Positions 1 through 8,744 of a stretch of 15,378 nucleotides of DNA are shown one piece after another. The first letter of the stretch is position 1, and the number at the start of each line of letters is the position of its first letter. Below the pieces are notes generated by a model, which ran no database searches, was not told the origin of the DNA, and worked only from the letters and a program-made list of their open reading frames with translations. Source of the stretch: an uncultured Bacilli bacterium (GTDB lineage Bacteria; Bacillota_I; Bacilli_A; RF39; UBA660); assembly GCA_944351315.1 (NCBI GenBank), contig CALVPL010000072.1, positions 1 to 15,378 on the forward strand. Direction: 5' to 3'. The position numbers and the translations under genes were made by a program.

Positions 1-319
1 GAATTTTACATATATTGATGATTTAGCCCAAATGATTATTCAATTAGTAAATTCTAATGCTCCATCAGGAATTTATAATCTAGCAAGTAAAGATACAAGA
101 CCATTAAAAGATTTTGTGAGGGAAATCATTGAAACTCAACCATGGAATGGAAACTGTATTATAAATGGAAGGCCATATAATCCAAATTCAGATATTTCAT
201 TAAGACCGAATACTTCTAAGATTCGTGAATATGTGGAAATTGAAGAAACTCAGTTTAAAGAAGGAATTTCCAAAACCATTTTTTTAGAAAAGGAAAAGAA
301 TAATACAATGCATAAGTAA
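1..319 (+). CDS. NAD-dependent epimerase/dehydratase, C-terminal part (5' end outside window)
   Basis: The reading frame is open from the first bases of the window (frame of position 2) and ends at TAA 317-319, so only about the last 105 residues are visible. The start FTYIDDLAQMI followed by GIYNLASKD resembles the C-terminal substrate-binding part of extended short-chain dehydrogenases that act on nucleotide sugars: the (F/Y)xxVDD(L/V)A block and the G.YN(L/I)(A/G)S block. The NAD-binding Rossmann half and the catalytic YxxxK lie upstream and cannot be checked. The exact reaction (4-epimerase, dehydratase or reductase) cannot be named. It precedes two glycosyltransferase-type genes, which suggests sugar-nucleotide supply for surface glycan synthesis. 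Its stop codon lies inside the left arm of a terminator hairpin, so it is probably the last gene of its own transcript. Family call fairly sure, specificity unknown. Confidence 0.72.
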   Translation, partial: NFTYIDDLAQMIIQLVNSNAPSGIYNLASKDTRPLKDFVREIIETQPWNGNCIINGRPYNPNSDISLRPNTSKIREYVEIEETQFKEGISKTIFLEKEKNNTMHK

Positions 320-342
320 TAGAAAACTCTATTGCTTTTTTT
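314..342 (+). terminator. Intrinsic terminator after the epimerase gene
   Basis: Arms 314-322 (AAGTAATAG) and 329-337 (CTATTGCTT) pair over 9 bp with one G-T pair around a six-base loop, followed by a T run to 342. The stop codon TAA 317-319 lies within the left arm. Confidence 0.72.
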
Positions 343-378
343 ATGTATTTATGTAAAAATAAAGCTAGGAAGTGAAGT

Positions 379-1350
379 ATGAAAAAAATCAGTGTAATTG
401 TATCTTGTTTTAATGAACAAGAATCCTTGCCATTATTTTATGAAGAAATGTCTAAAGTAATGGAGAGTATGTCAAATTATGATTTTGAATTAATTTTTGT
501 CAACGATGGATCTAAAGATAATACTTTAAAAATTATGAAAGAATTAAATCAAAAAGATAAGAGAGTACGTTATGTTTCCTTTTCTAGAAATTTTGGAAAA
601 GAAGCCGCTATGCTTGCCGGACTTGATTATTCAACAGGCGATTATGTAACACTTATGGATGCCGATTTACAAGATCCACCAAAAATGTTACCTGAAATGG
701 TAAAATATATTGAAGAAGAAGATTACGATTGTGTTGGAACAAGAAGAGTAACAAGAAAAGGAGAACCACCAATCAGAAGCTTTTTTGCTCGCAGATTTTA
801 TAAAATCATTAATCACATGAGTAAAGTAGAAATGGTTGATGGAGCAAGAGACTATCGTTTGATGACAAGACAAATGGTAGATTCAATTATATCTTGCCGG
901 GAATACAATCGTTATTCTAAAGGATTATGGAGTTTTGTGGGGTATAAAACAAAATGGTTAGAATTTGAAAATGTTGAAAGAGTGGCCGGAGAAACAAAAT
1001 GGTCTTTTTGGAAATTGTTTAAATATGCTATTGAAGGAATAGTAGCCTTTACAACCGTTCCTTTAACTATCGCGGCTTTTCTAGGAATTTTATTTTGCTT
1101 TATCGCTTTTATTATGATTATTGTAATTATTTGTAAAACACTTATCTGGGGCGACCCGGTAGGAGGCTGGCCAAGTCTTGCTTGCATCATCATTTTTGTA
1201 AGTGGTATTCAACTATTTTTCATGGGAATATTTGGGGAGTATCTAGCTAAAACCTATTTAGAGACAAAAAAAAGACCTATTTATATTGTTAAAGAAACAG
1301 AAGTTGGTGAAAAAAATGAAGAAAGAAAAAATAAAAAACATATGGCATAA
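379..1350 (+). CDS. Polyprenyl-phosphate glycosyltransferase, GT2 family (GtrB/DPM1-like)
   Basis: A 323-residue membrane-associated family 2 glycosyltransferase. It would transfer a sugar, typically glucose from UDP-glucose, to undecaprenyl phosphate on the cytoplasmic face, giving a lipid-linked donor for surface glycan decoration. The N-terminal GT-A domain has SVIVSCFNEQ (about 5-14), the nucleotide-binding VNDGSKD (41-47) and the metal/donor site DADLQDPP (94-101). Two hydrophobic segments follow, at about 217-255 and 263-290, the usual bactoprenol glycosyltransferase layout, then a Lys-rich tail. ATG 379 is well placed behind AGGAAGTG at 367-374. A terminator lies just upstream, so it should have its own promoter, but I see only a poor candidate (TTGCTT 333-338 with an AT-rich -10 near 354-360). 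The next gene starts inside its last 35 bases. Family call strong; the sugar transferred is inferred from the family. Confidence 0.88.
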   Translation: MKKISVIVSCFNEQESLPLFYEEMSKVMESMSNYDFELIFVNDGSKDNTLKIMKELNQKDKRVRYVSFSRNFGKEAAMLAGLDYSTGDYVTLMDADLQDPPKMLPEMVKYIEEEDYDCVGTRRVTRKGEPPIRSFFARRFYKIINHMSKVEMVDGARDYRLMTRQMVDSIISCREYNRYSKGLWSFVGYKTKWLEFENVERVAGETKWSFWKLFKYAIEGIVAFTTVPLTIAAFLGILFCFIAFIMIIVIICKTLIWGDPVGGWPSLACIIIFVSGIQLFFMGIFGEYLAKTYLETKKRPIYIVKETEVGEKNEERKNKKHMA

Positions 1351-2791
1351 ATACCAAAAAGTTCTTTTACTCTCTTTCTTCTTTTTTCTTTTTTGTTATG
1401 GAATAAAACTATTTACATATAGTTATTCACTAGATACCGAAGCCTTTATGATTTATAGAGAGTCTTTTTTGAATTCTTGGTTACAACTGAATCGCTTTAG
1501 TTTAGTAGCTTTAAAAGAAATTTTTGCCTTTATACCATTTAATATTTATGTTACAAACTGGATAACTGTTTTCCTATTTTATCTTGCTTCCGTTTTTACG
1601 TATTTTAATTTTGCTCGAGTCTGTTCAAAAATTCGCGAGCCTAAAAAAGCTTTTTTCTTTTTGGCAGTAATAGGATCTTCGCCCATTTTTTTAGAGCAAT
1701 TTAATTTTACTTTACAAAGTGCTGAGATTGCTTTCTTTTTACTTTTATTTCAAATTGGAATATATTTTCTCCAAAAATATTTTGAAGAACATAAAAAATA
1801 CTATGCATGTTTGACAATTTTGCTTTTATTTATCTGTCTAGGAGCTTATCAATCTTTTGCACCCTTATATATAGCGGAAGGAATAATTCTTCTTTTCATT
1901 AATGTTACATCTGAAAAAATAAAAAGCAATAAAGAAATTTTTAATTATATTTTTCATACTATACTCATTTTTCTTTTAAGTTTTTTTCTTTATTTTTTAG
2001 TTGCAAAACTTCTTTCAAACATTTTAAATTTGAATAGCAATAGTTATTTATCAAATCAAATTTCATGGCTTCATAATCCTCTAAAAACATCTATTTTTCA
2101 AATTATAAAATCGATAGCTTGCATATATTTTGGAGGAGGATATTTTGTATCAAGATATGTTCATTTTACTTTTTTAAATTTATTTGTTCTTATTTTAGGT
2201 TTAAAAGAAAGTTTGAAATATTTTAAAAAGAAAAAGTATTTTCTTGCCATCTTGATGTTAATGATTTTAGCAAGTCCTTTAATCATGACTTTCTTATTAG
2301 GAAATCATGAACCAGTAAGAGCTCAATTTACTCTTCCGATTGTGATCTCCTTGCTATTAACTTATACTTGGATAGATAAAAAAAGTTTTACAATTTTAGT
2401 TACATGTTTCGTAATAGGTCAAGTACTTGTAATGGGAGCACTTCAATATAACGATTATATCCGATTTCAAAACGATAAAAATATGGCTGCAGAAATCTAT
2501 GAAGACGTAAAAGAATATTTGCCAAATCGAAAACTTATCATTGTTGGAGCGAAGGATTCAGATATTGAAGGAAAAATTAAAGTTCGAGGCGAAGCAATGG
2601 GAATATCATTTTTTGATCATTATGGATTAAGCGACCGAGCAACCACATTTATGAAAACTTTAGGCTATCCAATAGAAGATGCAAGAGAGTATATTCATGA
2701 AGCAACCAATTTGGTAAAAGACCTAGAAGCTTATCCTAAAGAAAATTCAATATTGGTAAATGATCAATATGTAATAGTAAAACTTTCATAG
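1316..2791 (+). CDS. Multi-pass membrane glucosyltransferase-like protein (GtrII-type)
   Basis: About 491 residues, mostly hydrophobic, with roughly ten or more membrane segments and a soluble C-terminal tail of about 90 residues. After the first membrane segment comes the acidic motif YSLDTE (about 37-42), the position and type expected for GtrII-like (PF14264) enzymes, which move a sugar from polyprenyl phosphate to a glycan outside the membrane. The frame is open further upstream to a TTG at 1286, but ATG 1316 gives a better start (MKKEKIKN) and a shorter overlap of 35 bases with the GT2 gene. Such overlaps usually mean translational coupling. A GtrB-like enzyme making lipid-linked sugar, followed by a GtrC/GtrII-like enzyme using it, is the known two-part logic of glucosylation cassettes. 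No flippase (GtrA) gene is seen between them. The family call rests on weak motif resemblance and context. Confidence 0.62.
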   Translation: MKKEKIKNIWHKYQKVLLLSFFFFLFCYGIKLFTYSYSLDTEAFMIYRESFLNSWLQLNRFSLVALKEIFAFIPFNIYVTNWITVFLFYLASVFTYFNFARVCSKIREPKKAFFFLAVIGSSPIFLEQFNFTLQSAEIAFFLLLFQIGIYFLQKYFEEHKKYYACLTILLLFICLGAYQSFAPLYIAEGIILLFINVTSEKIKSNKEIFNYIFHTILIFLLSFFLYFLVAKLLSNILNLNSNSYLSNQISWLHNPLKTSIFQIIKSIACIYFGGGYFVSRYVHFTFLNLFVLILGLKESLKYFKKKKYFLAILMLMILASPLIMTFLLGNHEPVRAQFTLPIVISLLLTYTWIDKKSFTILVTCFVIGQVLVMGALQYNDYIRFQNDKNMAAEIYEDVKEYLPNRKLIIVGAKDSDIEGKIKVRGEAMGISFFDHYGLSDRATTFMKTLGYPIEDAREYIHEATNLVKDLEAYPKENSILVNDQYVIVKLS

Positions 2792-2800
2792 AAAATCTTC

Positions 2801-2823
2801 AAGAAGCTAAGCTTCTTTTTTTT
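2801..2823 (+). terminator. Intrinsic terminator after the GtrII-like gene
   Basis: AAGAAGC (2801-2807) pairs perfectly with GCTTCTT (2811-2817) over a TAA loop, followed by T residues to 2823. It lies 10 bases after the stop codon. Confidence 0.85.
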
Positions 2824-2843
2824 CATAAAAAGTAAAAAAAACG

Positions 2844-2852
2844 TGATATAAT
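2844..2852 (+). promoter_or_regulatory. Extended -10 promoter of the PFOR gene
   Basis: TGATATAAT is a perfect TGN plus TATAAT extended -10, with no good -35 element 16-18 bases upstream. A start near 2859 would leave a leader of about 18 bases carrying the ribosome-binding site AGGAAGTGG (2864-2872) before ATG 2877. Confidence 0.75.
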
Positions 2853-2876
2853 AAAACAAGAATAGGAAGTGGATTT

Positions 2877-5800
2877 ATGAAACAAATTGTCGATGGTAAT
2901 ACAGCTTGTTCAATGATGGCTTATCTATTTAGCGAAGTAGCAAGCATTTATCCAATCACACCTTCAAGCCCAATGGCTAGTAATATGGATGCTCAAAGTA
3001 GTAAAAAAGTGAAAAATCTTTTTAATGATATTGTTCATGTAACCGAAATGCAATCAGAAGCCGGTGCCGCTGGAGCAATGCATGGTGCACTTTTAGCTGG
3101 CTCTCTTGCTTCAACTTTTACAGCGAGTCAAGGCCTTTTATTAATGATTCCGAATATGTATAAAATAGCCGGTGAATGTTTGCCTGGAGTTATTCATGTT
3201 GCTTCAAGAACCGTTGCTACGCATGCTTTATCTATTTTTGGTGATCACTCAGATATCTATGCGACAAGACAAACTGGTTTTTGTATGTTGGCCAGTTCAA
3301 ACGTTGAAGAAGCTTATCATTTAGCCGCAGTAGCCCATTTATCTAGCATAAAAGGATCTCTTCCGTTTCTTCACTTTTTCGATGGCTTTAGAACAAGTCA
3401 TGAATTAAATGTAATTGAACCATTAAATCGTGAAAATTTAATTTCATTAGTCGATACTCAAAAATTAAAAGAATTTAAAAATAGAAGTTTAAATATTGGT
3501 CAAAACAAACAATTTGGAATGTCAGAAACAGAAGACATTTATTTTCAAAGTGTGGAAGCACGAAGTGCTCTTTATGAAGAAATGCCAGATATTGTAAATG
3601 AATATATGCAAAAAATAAATAAGTTAACGGGAAAAAATTATCAACCATTTGAATATTTCGGAGCAGAAGATGCTGAGAATATTATCATCGCGATGGGAAG
3701 TGTAACTGATACAATCAAATTAGTCGTTGAAAATGAAAAGAAAAAAGGTCGGAAAATTGGTTGTATAGTCGTTCATTTATATAGACCATTTAGTCAAAAA
3801 TATTTACTAAAAGTATTGCCAAAAACAGTTCGTAAAATCGCCGTTTTAGATCGAACGAAAGAATCTGGGAGCACCGGTGAACCTCTATATTTAGATGTCG
3901 TGGCAACTCTTAAGGATACAGATATAGAAATTGTCGGAGGAAGATATGGCTTATCAAGTAAAAATACAACCCCAAGCGATATTTTTGCAGTTTATGAAAT
4001 GCTCGACCATTCTTTAAAAAATAATTTTACCATTGGTATCATCGATGATTTAAATCATACAAGTTTAGAAACAAAGGAGTATAAAATAGATTTAAATGCA
4101 TTTGAAATTCAAATTTATGGATTTGGATCTGATGGCATGGTTTCTGCTAGCAAAGATATCATGCATATTATGGGAGAAAAAAATTATGTTCAAGGATATT
4201 TTGAATACGACTCTAAAAAAAGTGGGGGAGTAACATTAAGCCATTTAAGAATTGGGAAAAATCCAGTTCATGCTCCATATTATGTAACCGCATCCGATCT
4301 TACAGTTGTTACTAAAGATGAATATTTTGAAAAATATGAAATGCTTACGAAAGCCAAACCAAATAGCATTCTCCTCATAAATACAAGCGATGAACAAAAA
4401 TGTTTAGAAAAGATTCGAGCAAAAGATATTCAGTTAATTGAAGAGAAAAAACTTAGAATTTTAACTATTGATGCCGATCAAATCGCGATGAAAAATCATT
4501 TGCCTGGAAAAATTAGTAAAATTATGGAAATTATTATTTTAAATTTACTAGGAGAAGAGGATGCAATAAATAAATTAAATGAATCCATTGAAAAAGCCTT
4601 TAGAACTAAAGGAGAAGACGTGGTAGAAAACAATCAAAAAGCCATTCAAGATGCTTTAAAAATGGTTCGTAAATTAATTATCACGAGTAAAAACAAGGAT
4701 CAAGAAAAACAACTTTCAAAAGATCTTTTTGCTAAAATGAATGCTCGTTTAGGAAATGAATTAACGGTTAAAGAAGTACTGCCAGTAAGTAAAGGCGAAT
4801 TTCCAGGAGGTTTATCTTTAAAAGAAAAACGAAAAATTTCATCCCTAGTTTCAAAATGGATTCCAGAAAATTGTATTCAATGTGGAATGTGTTCATTTGT
4901 TTGTCCTCATGCGGTGATTCGGCCATTTTTGGTAAAGGAAGATAAAGGCTTATTAGCAATGGGAGCACTAGATTATCATTATTTCATCAGTATATCTGAA
5001 GCCGATTGTACAGGATGTGGCTTATGTGTTAAAATCTGTCCCGGAAAAAATGGTCAAAAAGCTCTTTATTTAGGAAAATATGAAGAAGAAAAACAACAAG
5101 AAGCTGAAAAATATTTTGAAAGTTATCAAAATCCTAAGTTGTTTCCAAAATATACCATTAAAGGAAGTCAACTTGAAAAACCTCATTTTGCTTTCTCAGG
5201 TGCCTGTGCTGGATGCGGAGAAACAGCTTACATTAAGTTATTAACTCAACTTTATGGCGAAGAAATTGTATTAGCCAATGCCACAGGATGTTCTTCAATC
5301 TATGGCGGAAGTGCACCTTCGACACCTTATGATATCCCTTGGGCAAACAGTTTATTTGAAGATAATGCCGAATTTGCTTATGGAATGCATCTTTCTTATC
5401 AAAATAAACGGCAACGAATTTTAAAGATTATGAAAGAAGAATTATCCAAAAATTTTGCCGAAATTCATAAACTATATCAAGAATGGATCGATAATCAAAA
5501 TGATTATGCAATTACCAAAAGAATTCAAAAAGAATTAGAAAAAGAAACGCTTCCAGAAGAATTAAAAAATTTGCTTCCATATATTCCAGCTCGAACAGTC
5601 TGGGCAATAGGAGGCGACGGCTGGGCTTATGATATAGGATTTGGCGGTATTGATCACGTATTATCTTCAGAAGAAAATGTTAAAATTTTAGTTTTAGATA
5701 CGGAAGTATATTCCAATACTGGAGGTCAAATGAGCAAATCAAGTCATATTGGTCAGGTGGCCGAATTCGCTGATTTAGGAAAACGTTCTCACAAAAAAGA

Positions 5801-6233
5801 TCTCTTTAGAATTGCTATGAGTTATCCAAATTGTTATGTAGCAAGCATATCTCTTGGAGCTAATATGATGCAAACTTTAAAAGTTTTCAAAGAAGCCGAA
5901 GCCCATCAAGGACCTAGTATCATAATCGCGTATGCACCGTGCATTGAACATGGTATAAAAGGTGGAATGAGTTGCACAACCGAAGAGCAAAGATTGGCAG
6001 TACAAGTAGGCTATACGATTTTAATGCGATATAAACCAGAAGACAATCGTTTATACATAGATTCCAAAACTCCAGATTTTGATAAATATCATGAATTCTT
6101 AGAAAGAGAAGTTCGGTATAGATCATTAAGTATCAAAAATAAAGAAATGGCAGCTGCTTTATTAGAAGAAAATAAAAAATCTGCGATGAAAAGATACGAA
6201 TTTTATGAAAGTTTTGTGAAAAAAGAAGATTAA
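2877..6233 (+). CDS. nifJ: Pyruvate:ferredoxin (flavodoxin) oxidoreductase
   Basis: A single-chain, 1118-residue PFOR, slightly shorter than the usual 1170-1200. It converts pyruvate and CoA to acetyl-CoA, CO2 and reduced ferredoxin or flavodoxin in the anaerobic cytoplasm. Domains in order: N-terminal pyruvate-binding domain with YPITPSSPM (about 25-33) and the TEMQSEAGAAGA stretch; domain II (about 272-341) ending in LDRTKESGSTGEPLYLDV; gamma-type domain (about 411-510) with YGFGSDGMV; a two-[4Fe-4S] ferredoxin domain with CIQCGMCSFVCP (from C666) and CTGCGLCVKICP (from C711); and a TPP domain. In the TPP domain, GACAGCGET (C777, C780), the cysteine of NATGCSS and the one in YAPCIEHGI supply the proximal cluster, and GDGWAYDIG (about 912) plus VYSNTGGQ bind TPP. 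All expected cluster cysteines are present, so the enzyme looks functional. It is flanked by its own promoter and terminator, so it is monocistronic. Confidence 0.97.
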   Translation: MKQIVDGNTACSMMAYLFSEVASIYPITPSSPMASNMDAQSSKKVKNLFNDIVHVTEMQSEAGAAGAMHGALLAGSLASTFTASQGLLLMIPNMYKIAGECLPGVIHVASRTVATHALSIFGDHSDIYATRQTGFCMLASSNVEEAYHLAAVAHLSSIKGSLPFLHFFDGFRTSHELNVIEPLNRENLISLVDTQKLKEFKNRSLNIGQNKQFGMSETEDIYFQSVEARSALYEEMPDIVNEYMQKINKLTGKNYQPFEYFGAEDAENIIIAMGSVTDTIKLVVENEKKKGRKIGCIVVHLYRPFSQKYLLKVLPKTVRKIAVLDRTKESGSTGEPLYLDVVATLKDTDIEIVGGRYGLSSKNTTPSDIFAVYEMLDHSLKNNFTIGIIDDLNHTSLETKEYKIDLNAFEIQIYGFGSDGMVSASKDIMHIMGEKNYVQGYFEYDSKKSGGVTLSHLRIGKNPVHAPYYVTASDLTVVTKDEYFEKYEMLTKAKPNSILLINTSDEQKCLEKIRAKDIQLIEEKKLRILTIDADQIAMKNHLPGKISKIMEIIILNLLGEEDAINKLNESIEKAFRTKGEDVVENNQKAIQDALKMVRKLIITSKNKDQEKQLSKDLFAKMNARLGNELTVKEVLPVSKGEFPGGLSLKEKRKISSLVSKWIPENCIQCGMCSFVCPHAVIRPFLVKEDKGLLAMGALDYHYFISISEADCTGCGLCVKICPGKNGQKALYLGKYEEEKQQEAEKYFESYQNPKLFPKYTIKGSQLEKPHFAFSGACAGCGETAYIKLLTQLYGEEIVLANATGCSSIYGGSAPSTPYDIPWANSLFEDNAEFAYGMHLSYQNKRQRILKIMKEELSKNFAEIHKLYQEWIDNQNDYAITKRIQKELEKETLPEELKNLLPYIPARTVWAIGGDGWAYDIGFGGIDHVLSSEENVKILVLDTEVYSNTGGQMSKSSHIGQVAEFADLGKRSHKKDLFRIAMSYPNCYVASISLGANMMQTLKVFKEAEAHQGPSIIIAYAPCIEHGIKGGMSCTTEEQRLAVQVGYTILMRYKPEDNRLYIDSKTPDFDKYHEFLEREVRYRSLSIKNKEMAAALLEENKKSAMKRYEFYESFVKKED

Positions 6234-6247
6234 AACTCTTCTTTTTC
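6220..6247 (+). terminator. Probable intrinsic terminator after nifJ
   Basis: A 10-bp, A/T-rich stem pairs 6220-6229 (AAAAAGAAGA) with 6237-6246 (TCTTCTTTTT). The TAA stop (6231-6233) is in the loop. It has few G-C pairs, so efficiency may be modest. Confidence 0.55.
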
Positions 6248-6255
6248 TTATTTTG

Positions 6256-6264
6256 TGTTATACT
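6256..6264 (+). promoter_or_regulatory. Extended -10 promoter of the thioredoxin-like gene
   Basis: TGTTATACT is a TGN extended -10 with TATACT (one mismatch to consensus). There is no clear -35; that region is occupied by the nifJ terminator. Start would be near 6271, giving a very short leader beginning about at GGAG (6271-6274). Confidence 0.6.
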
Positions 6265-6282
6265 TAGTACGGAGTGATGTAT

Positions 6283-6915
6283 ATGTTAAAAAAAGGACTA
6301 ATTGCCGGATTAATAATTCTTACAACTTTTTTATGGACTCAAAATGTTCAGGCAGAAATAAAAACAGAAACTTTAAAAGAAGCTTGTGAAACCGAAGAAC
6401 TTACTTGCGATTTTACCGAAAAAGAACCAGATGATTCATTACCTAATGTCTATATTTTTAGAGGGAATGGCTGTGGTTATTGTCAACGACTTTTAACTTT
6501 CTTAGCAAGTATCGCGGAGGACTATCAAGATAAAGTAAATTTTGTCGTATATGAAGTTGGACAAAATTCTGATAACTGGGATTTTTATGAAAAAGTTGGA
6601 GCAAAATTTGGCGATACAATAGAAGGGTATCCTTATATGGTAATTGGTAAACAAGTTTTTAATGGTTATGCCTCTTCTGACGATGAAGAAATTAAAAATG
6701 CTTTAGATGAATTAGCAGAATCAGAAGAACCATATGACGTTCGTAAAGAAATAGAAGCAGGTAATCTCGAAGAAGTAAAACCAGAAAATTCCGAAGCAAA
6801 TATTGGAGCAGTTATTTCCTTTATCTTTGGCGTTGTAGTTGTTTTAGTTTTATTAATGGGATACACAATAACGAAAAAAGAACCTAAAACAAGTAAAAAA
6901 GCAAAGAATGCATAA
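6283..6915 (+). CDS. Exported, membrane-anchored thioredoxin-like protein
   Basis: About 210 residues. It begins with a short Lys pair and a hydrophobic stretch ending NVQA-E (about 24/25), a plausible signal peptide. A thioredoxin-fold domain follows, with the redox motif CGYC (C64-C67) after NVYIFRGNG and a likely cis-Pro loop at EGYPYMVIG. An acidic linker leads to one membrane segment (about 170-192) and a Lys-rich cytoplasmic tail. The redox domain should therefore sit outside the membrane, acting on thiols or disulfides of surface proteins. Two further cysteines (C35, C42) lie just before the domain. I chose ATG 6283 because GGAG at 6271-6274 is 8 bases upstream; the in-frame GTG 6274 and ATG 6277 overlap or crowd that site. 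Oxidase versus reductase cannot be told, and no partner such as CcdA or DsbB is adjacent. Confidence 0.8.
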   Translation: MLKKGLIAGLIILTTFLWTQNVQAEIKTETLKEACETEELTCDFTEKEPDDSLPNVYIFRGNGCGYCQRLLTFLASIAEDYQDKVNFVVYEVGQNSDNWDFYEKVGAKFGDTIEGYPYMVIGKQVFNGYASSDDEEIKNALDELAESEEPYDVRKEIEAGNLEEVKPENSEANIGAVISFIFGVVVVLVLLMGYTITKKEPKTSKKAKNA

Positions 6916-6932
6916 TAAATTCTTTGTTTTTT
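6901..6932 (+). terminator. Intrinsic terminator after the thioredoxin-like gene
   Basis: CAAAGAAT (6902-6909) pairs perfectly with ATTCTTTG (6919-6926), followed by six T residues. The stop codon TAA 6913-6915 is in the loop. Confidence 0.75.
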
Positions 6933-6960
6933 AAATTCATTTTAGAAAGTGGGATTTTGA

Positions 6961-8697
6961 ATGCAAACAAATTGGAATTTAATTCATATTTTTCAAAATA
7001 AAGAAGAATGGATTGAAGAAAAAGAAGTACTTAAGAAAAAAATAAAAACACATGAAATTCATTTAGAAAAATTAACTATGGATACTTTTAAAGAAGTTTT
7101 AGAAGAAAAAATTCAAATAGATGAACAGATCGAAAAAATATACTGTTATCCAAAAAGATTTTTAGATATAAATAATCAAGATAAAGAACATCAAAATATG
7201 TTTAATGAGGCCTTACAAATATATGAACAAATTGTAAAGTTATCTCAATTTTTTGAAAAATTTATCCTGGAAAATGCTAAAGATGTTCAGACCTTTATGG
7301 CAGAAAATCCATATTATAATCGTTATCTTTCTTTATATTTAAGAAAAAGAGAATTTCAAGTTGAGAACGAAGAACTTTTTGCTTTTTTACAGCATGAGCA
7401 AATTACTTTTCAAGAATTATATCGTAGCTTATCGGAAAATGACTTATCATTTGGTTATGTAACAGATGAAGAGGGAAAAGAAGTACTTTTAACCAGAAAA
7501 TTGTATCAAGATCTTTTATTGAGTCAAAAAGAAGAAATTCGTAAAAATGCTTATACAGTTTATAATGAAGCTTATCAAAAAATTCAAAATACATTAGCCA
7601 TACTTTTAAATAAAAAATATGAAATAGAGTTTAAGCAAGCCCAAGCTCAAAAATTCTCTTCCATATTATCTCAAAAAATGTTTCTTGATGAGTTACCTGA
7701 AAATACGATAGAAAATTTAATTAAAGTAACCAATAAAAATTTAGAAATTTACCAAAGATTTTCCGAATTAAGAAAACAAGTATTAGGTTTATCAGAACTA
7801 CATATGTATGATGCATCTCTGCCACTTGGCACGGTTTCTAAAATGAAAATAAATTTAGAGGAAGCCATAAGATATGCGAAAGAAGCTTTAAATATTTTAG
7901 GAGATGACTATGTAAAAAGAATAGATGAGGCATTTCAAGAAGGCTGGATAGATGTCTATCCAAAAGAGAATAAGAGAAAAATGACATTTAGTTGTATTTC
8001 TTACTGTGGAGTGCCATACGCATCTATAAATTATCATGATAATTTAATAACTGCCAGAAACCTTGTTCATGAATTAGGCCATTCTATTCATACATCTTAT
8101 GCTAAAGAACAAGGATATCCATATTTTGAATATAGTTTATTTATTGCCGAAGTAGTCGCGAAAGTAAATGAAATACTTTTTAACGAATACATATTAGCCC
8201 AAAACTTGCCTAAAGAAGAAAAGATTTACTTATTAACAAATATTGTTTCAGCATTAGGCAATTCTTTATTTAATCAAATGTTATTCACTGAATTTGAAGA
8301 TTCAGTCATAAAAGAAAAAGAAAAAAATCAAACTTTAACAGCCGATGCCATAAATCAAATATATTTACAAATATTTACTAAGTATAATCAAGAAAGTGTC
8401 ATTTTAGATGAAATGGTAAAATTTTCATGGACAAAAATTCCTCATTTATTCATGAATCGTTCTTATTACTTATATCAATATACAATTGGCACAGCTTTAG
8501 CAATTGAAATTGCTCATAAATTAAAAAATGAAAATTTACAACAAAAATATATAAAATTTTTAAAAATTGGCAATACAAAATCAATCATTGAATCATTAAA
8601 AATGCTAGATATTGATTTAACAAACAAAGAGTATATAGAGTCAGCTTATCAATATTTAAATAGCCAAATAGAAAAATTGACTAGAATCTTAAAATAA
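6961..8697 (+). CDS. pepF: M3 family oligoendopeptidase F
   Basis: A 578-residue zinc metallopeptidase of the thimet/PepF family, expected in the cytoplasm cutting oligopeptides. The zinc site is clear: HELGHS with H370, E371 and H374, and a third ligand E397 in IAEVVAKVNE, with spacing normal for M3 enzymes. That second motif usually reads AEVASxxNE, so this copy is slightly divergent. An N-terminal helical region rich in Glu and Lys (1-200) matches the PepF N-terminal domain. The C-terminal region has the SWTKIPHLFMNRSYYLYQY block, where Tyr and His residues bind substrate. Length is close to the usual 590-600. ATG 6961 follows AGAAAGTGGGA at a suitable distance. I see no convincing promoter in the 45-base gap after the previous terminator. 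A promoter for the next gene lies inside its last codons. Confidence 0.93.
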   Translation: MQTNWNLIHIFQNKEEWIEEKEVLKKKIKTHEIHLEKLTMDTFKEVLEEKIQIDEQIEKIYCYPKRFLDINNQDKEHQNMFNEALQIYEQIVKLSQFFEKFILENAKDVQTFMAENPYYNRYLSLYLRKREFQVENEELFAFLQHEQITFQELYRSLSENDLSFGYVTDEEGKEVLLTRKLYQDLLLSQKEEIRKNAYTVYNEAYQKIQNTLAILLNKKYEIEFKQAQAQKFSSILSQKMFLDELPENTIENLIKVTNKNLEIYQRFSELRKQVLGLSELHMYDASLPLGTVSKMKINLEEAIRYAKEALNILGDDYVKRIDEAFQEGWIDVYPKENKRKMTFSCISYCGVPYASINYHDNLITARNLVHELGHSIHTSYAKEQGYPYFEYSLFIAEVVAKVNEILFNEYILAQNLPKEEKIYLLTNIVSALGNSLFNQMLFTEFEDSVIKEKEKNQTLTADAINQIYLQIFTKYNQESVILDEMVKFSWTKIPHLFMNRSYYLYQYTIGTALAIEIAHKLKNENLQQKYIKFLKIGNTKSIIESLKMLDIDLTNKEYIESAYQYLNSQIEKLTRILK

Positions 8698-8705
8698 AGT
8701 ATAAA
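8677..8705 (+). promoter_or_regulatory. Candidate promoter of the LigD-like gene, inside the end of pepF
   Basis: TTGACT (8677-8682), 17 bases, then TATAAA (8700-8705): five of six matches in each box at ideal spacing. A start near 8712 would fall just after the left arm of the hairpin at 8703-8741, so transcripts from here would not form it. Confidence 0.55.
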
Positions 8706-8741
8706 ACCTCTTATTTATTGAATACTAATAAAGAGGTTTTT
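8703..8741 (+). terminator. Hairpin: pepF terminator that also contains the RBS of the next gene
   Basis: AAAACCTCTT (8703-8712) pairs with AAGAGGTTTT (8731-8740). Three more pairs (8713-8715 with 8727-8729) can form across one bulged base. It ends in a T run. The right arm includes AAGAGG (8731-8736), the ribosome-binding site for ATG 8745, so read-through RNA from pepF would be terminated or have this site paired. Confidence 0.7.
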
Positions 8742-8744
8742 ATT

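Noticed and set aside
688..1193. Minus-strand open frames opposite the GT2 gene
   Set aside because: They are shadows of a well-supported + strand gene, with no ribosome-binding site or family resemblance.
1286..1315. TTG start for the GtrII-like gene at 1286
   Set aside because: It would lengthen the overlap with the GT2 gene; ATG 1316 gives a more typical N-terminus.
4768..6126. Minus-strand open frames opposite nifJ
   Set aside because: Antisense of conserved PFOR ferredoxin and TPP domains; composition is only the mirror of the coding strand.
8718..8744. TTG start for the LigD-like gene at 8718
   Set aside because: It lies upstream of the AAGAGG site that fits ATG 8745 and inside the terminator hairpin loop.
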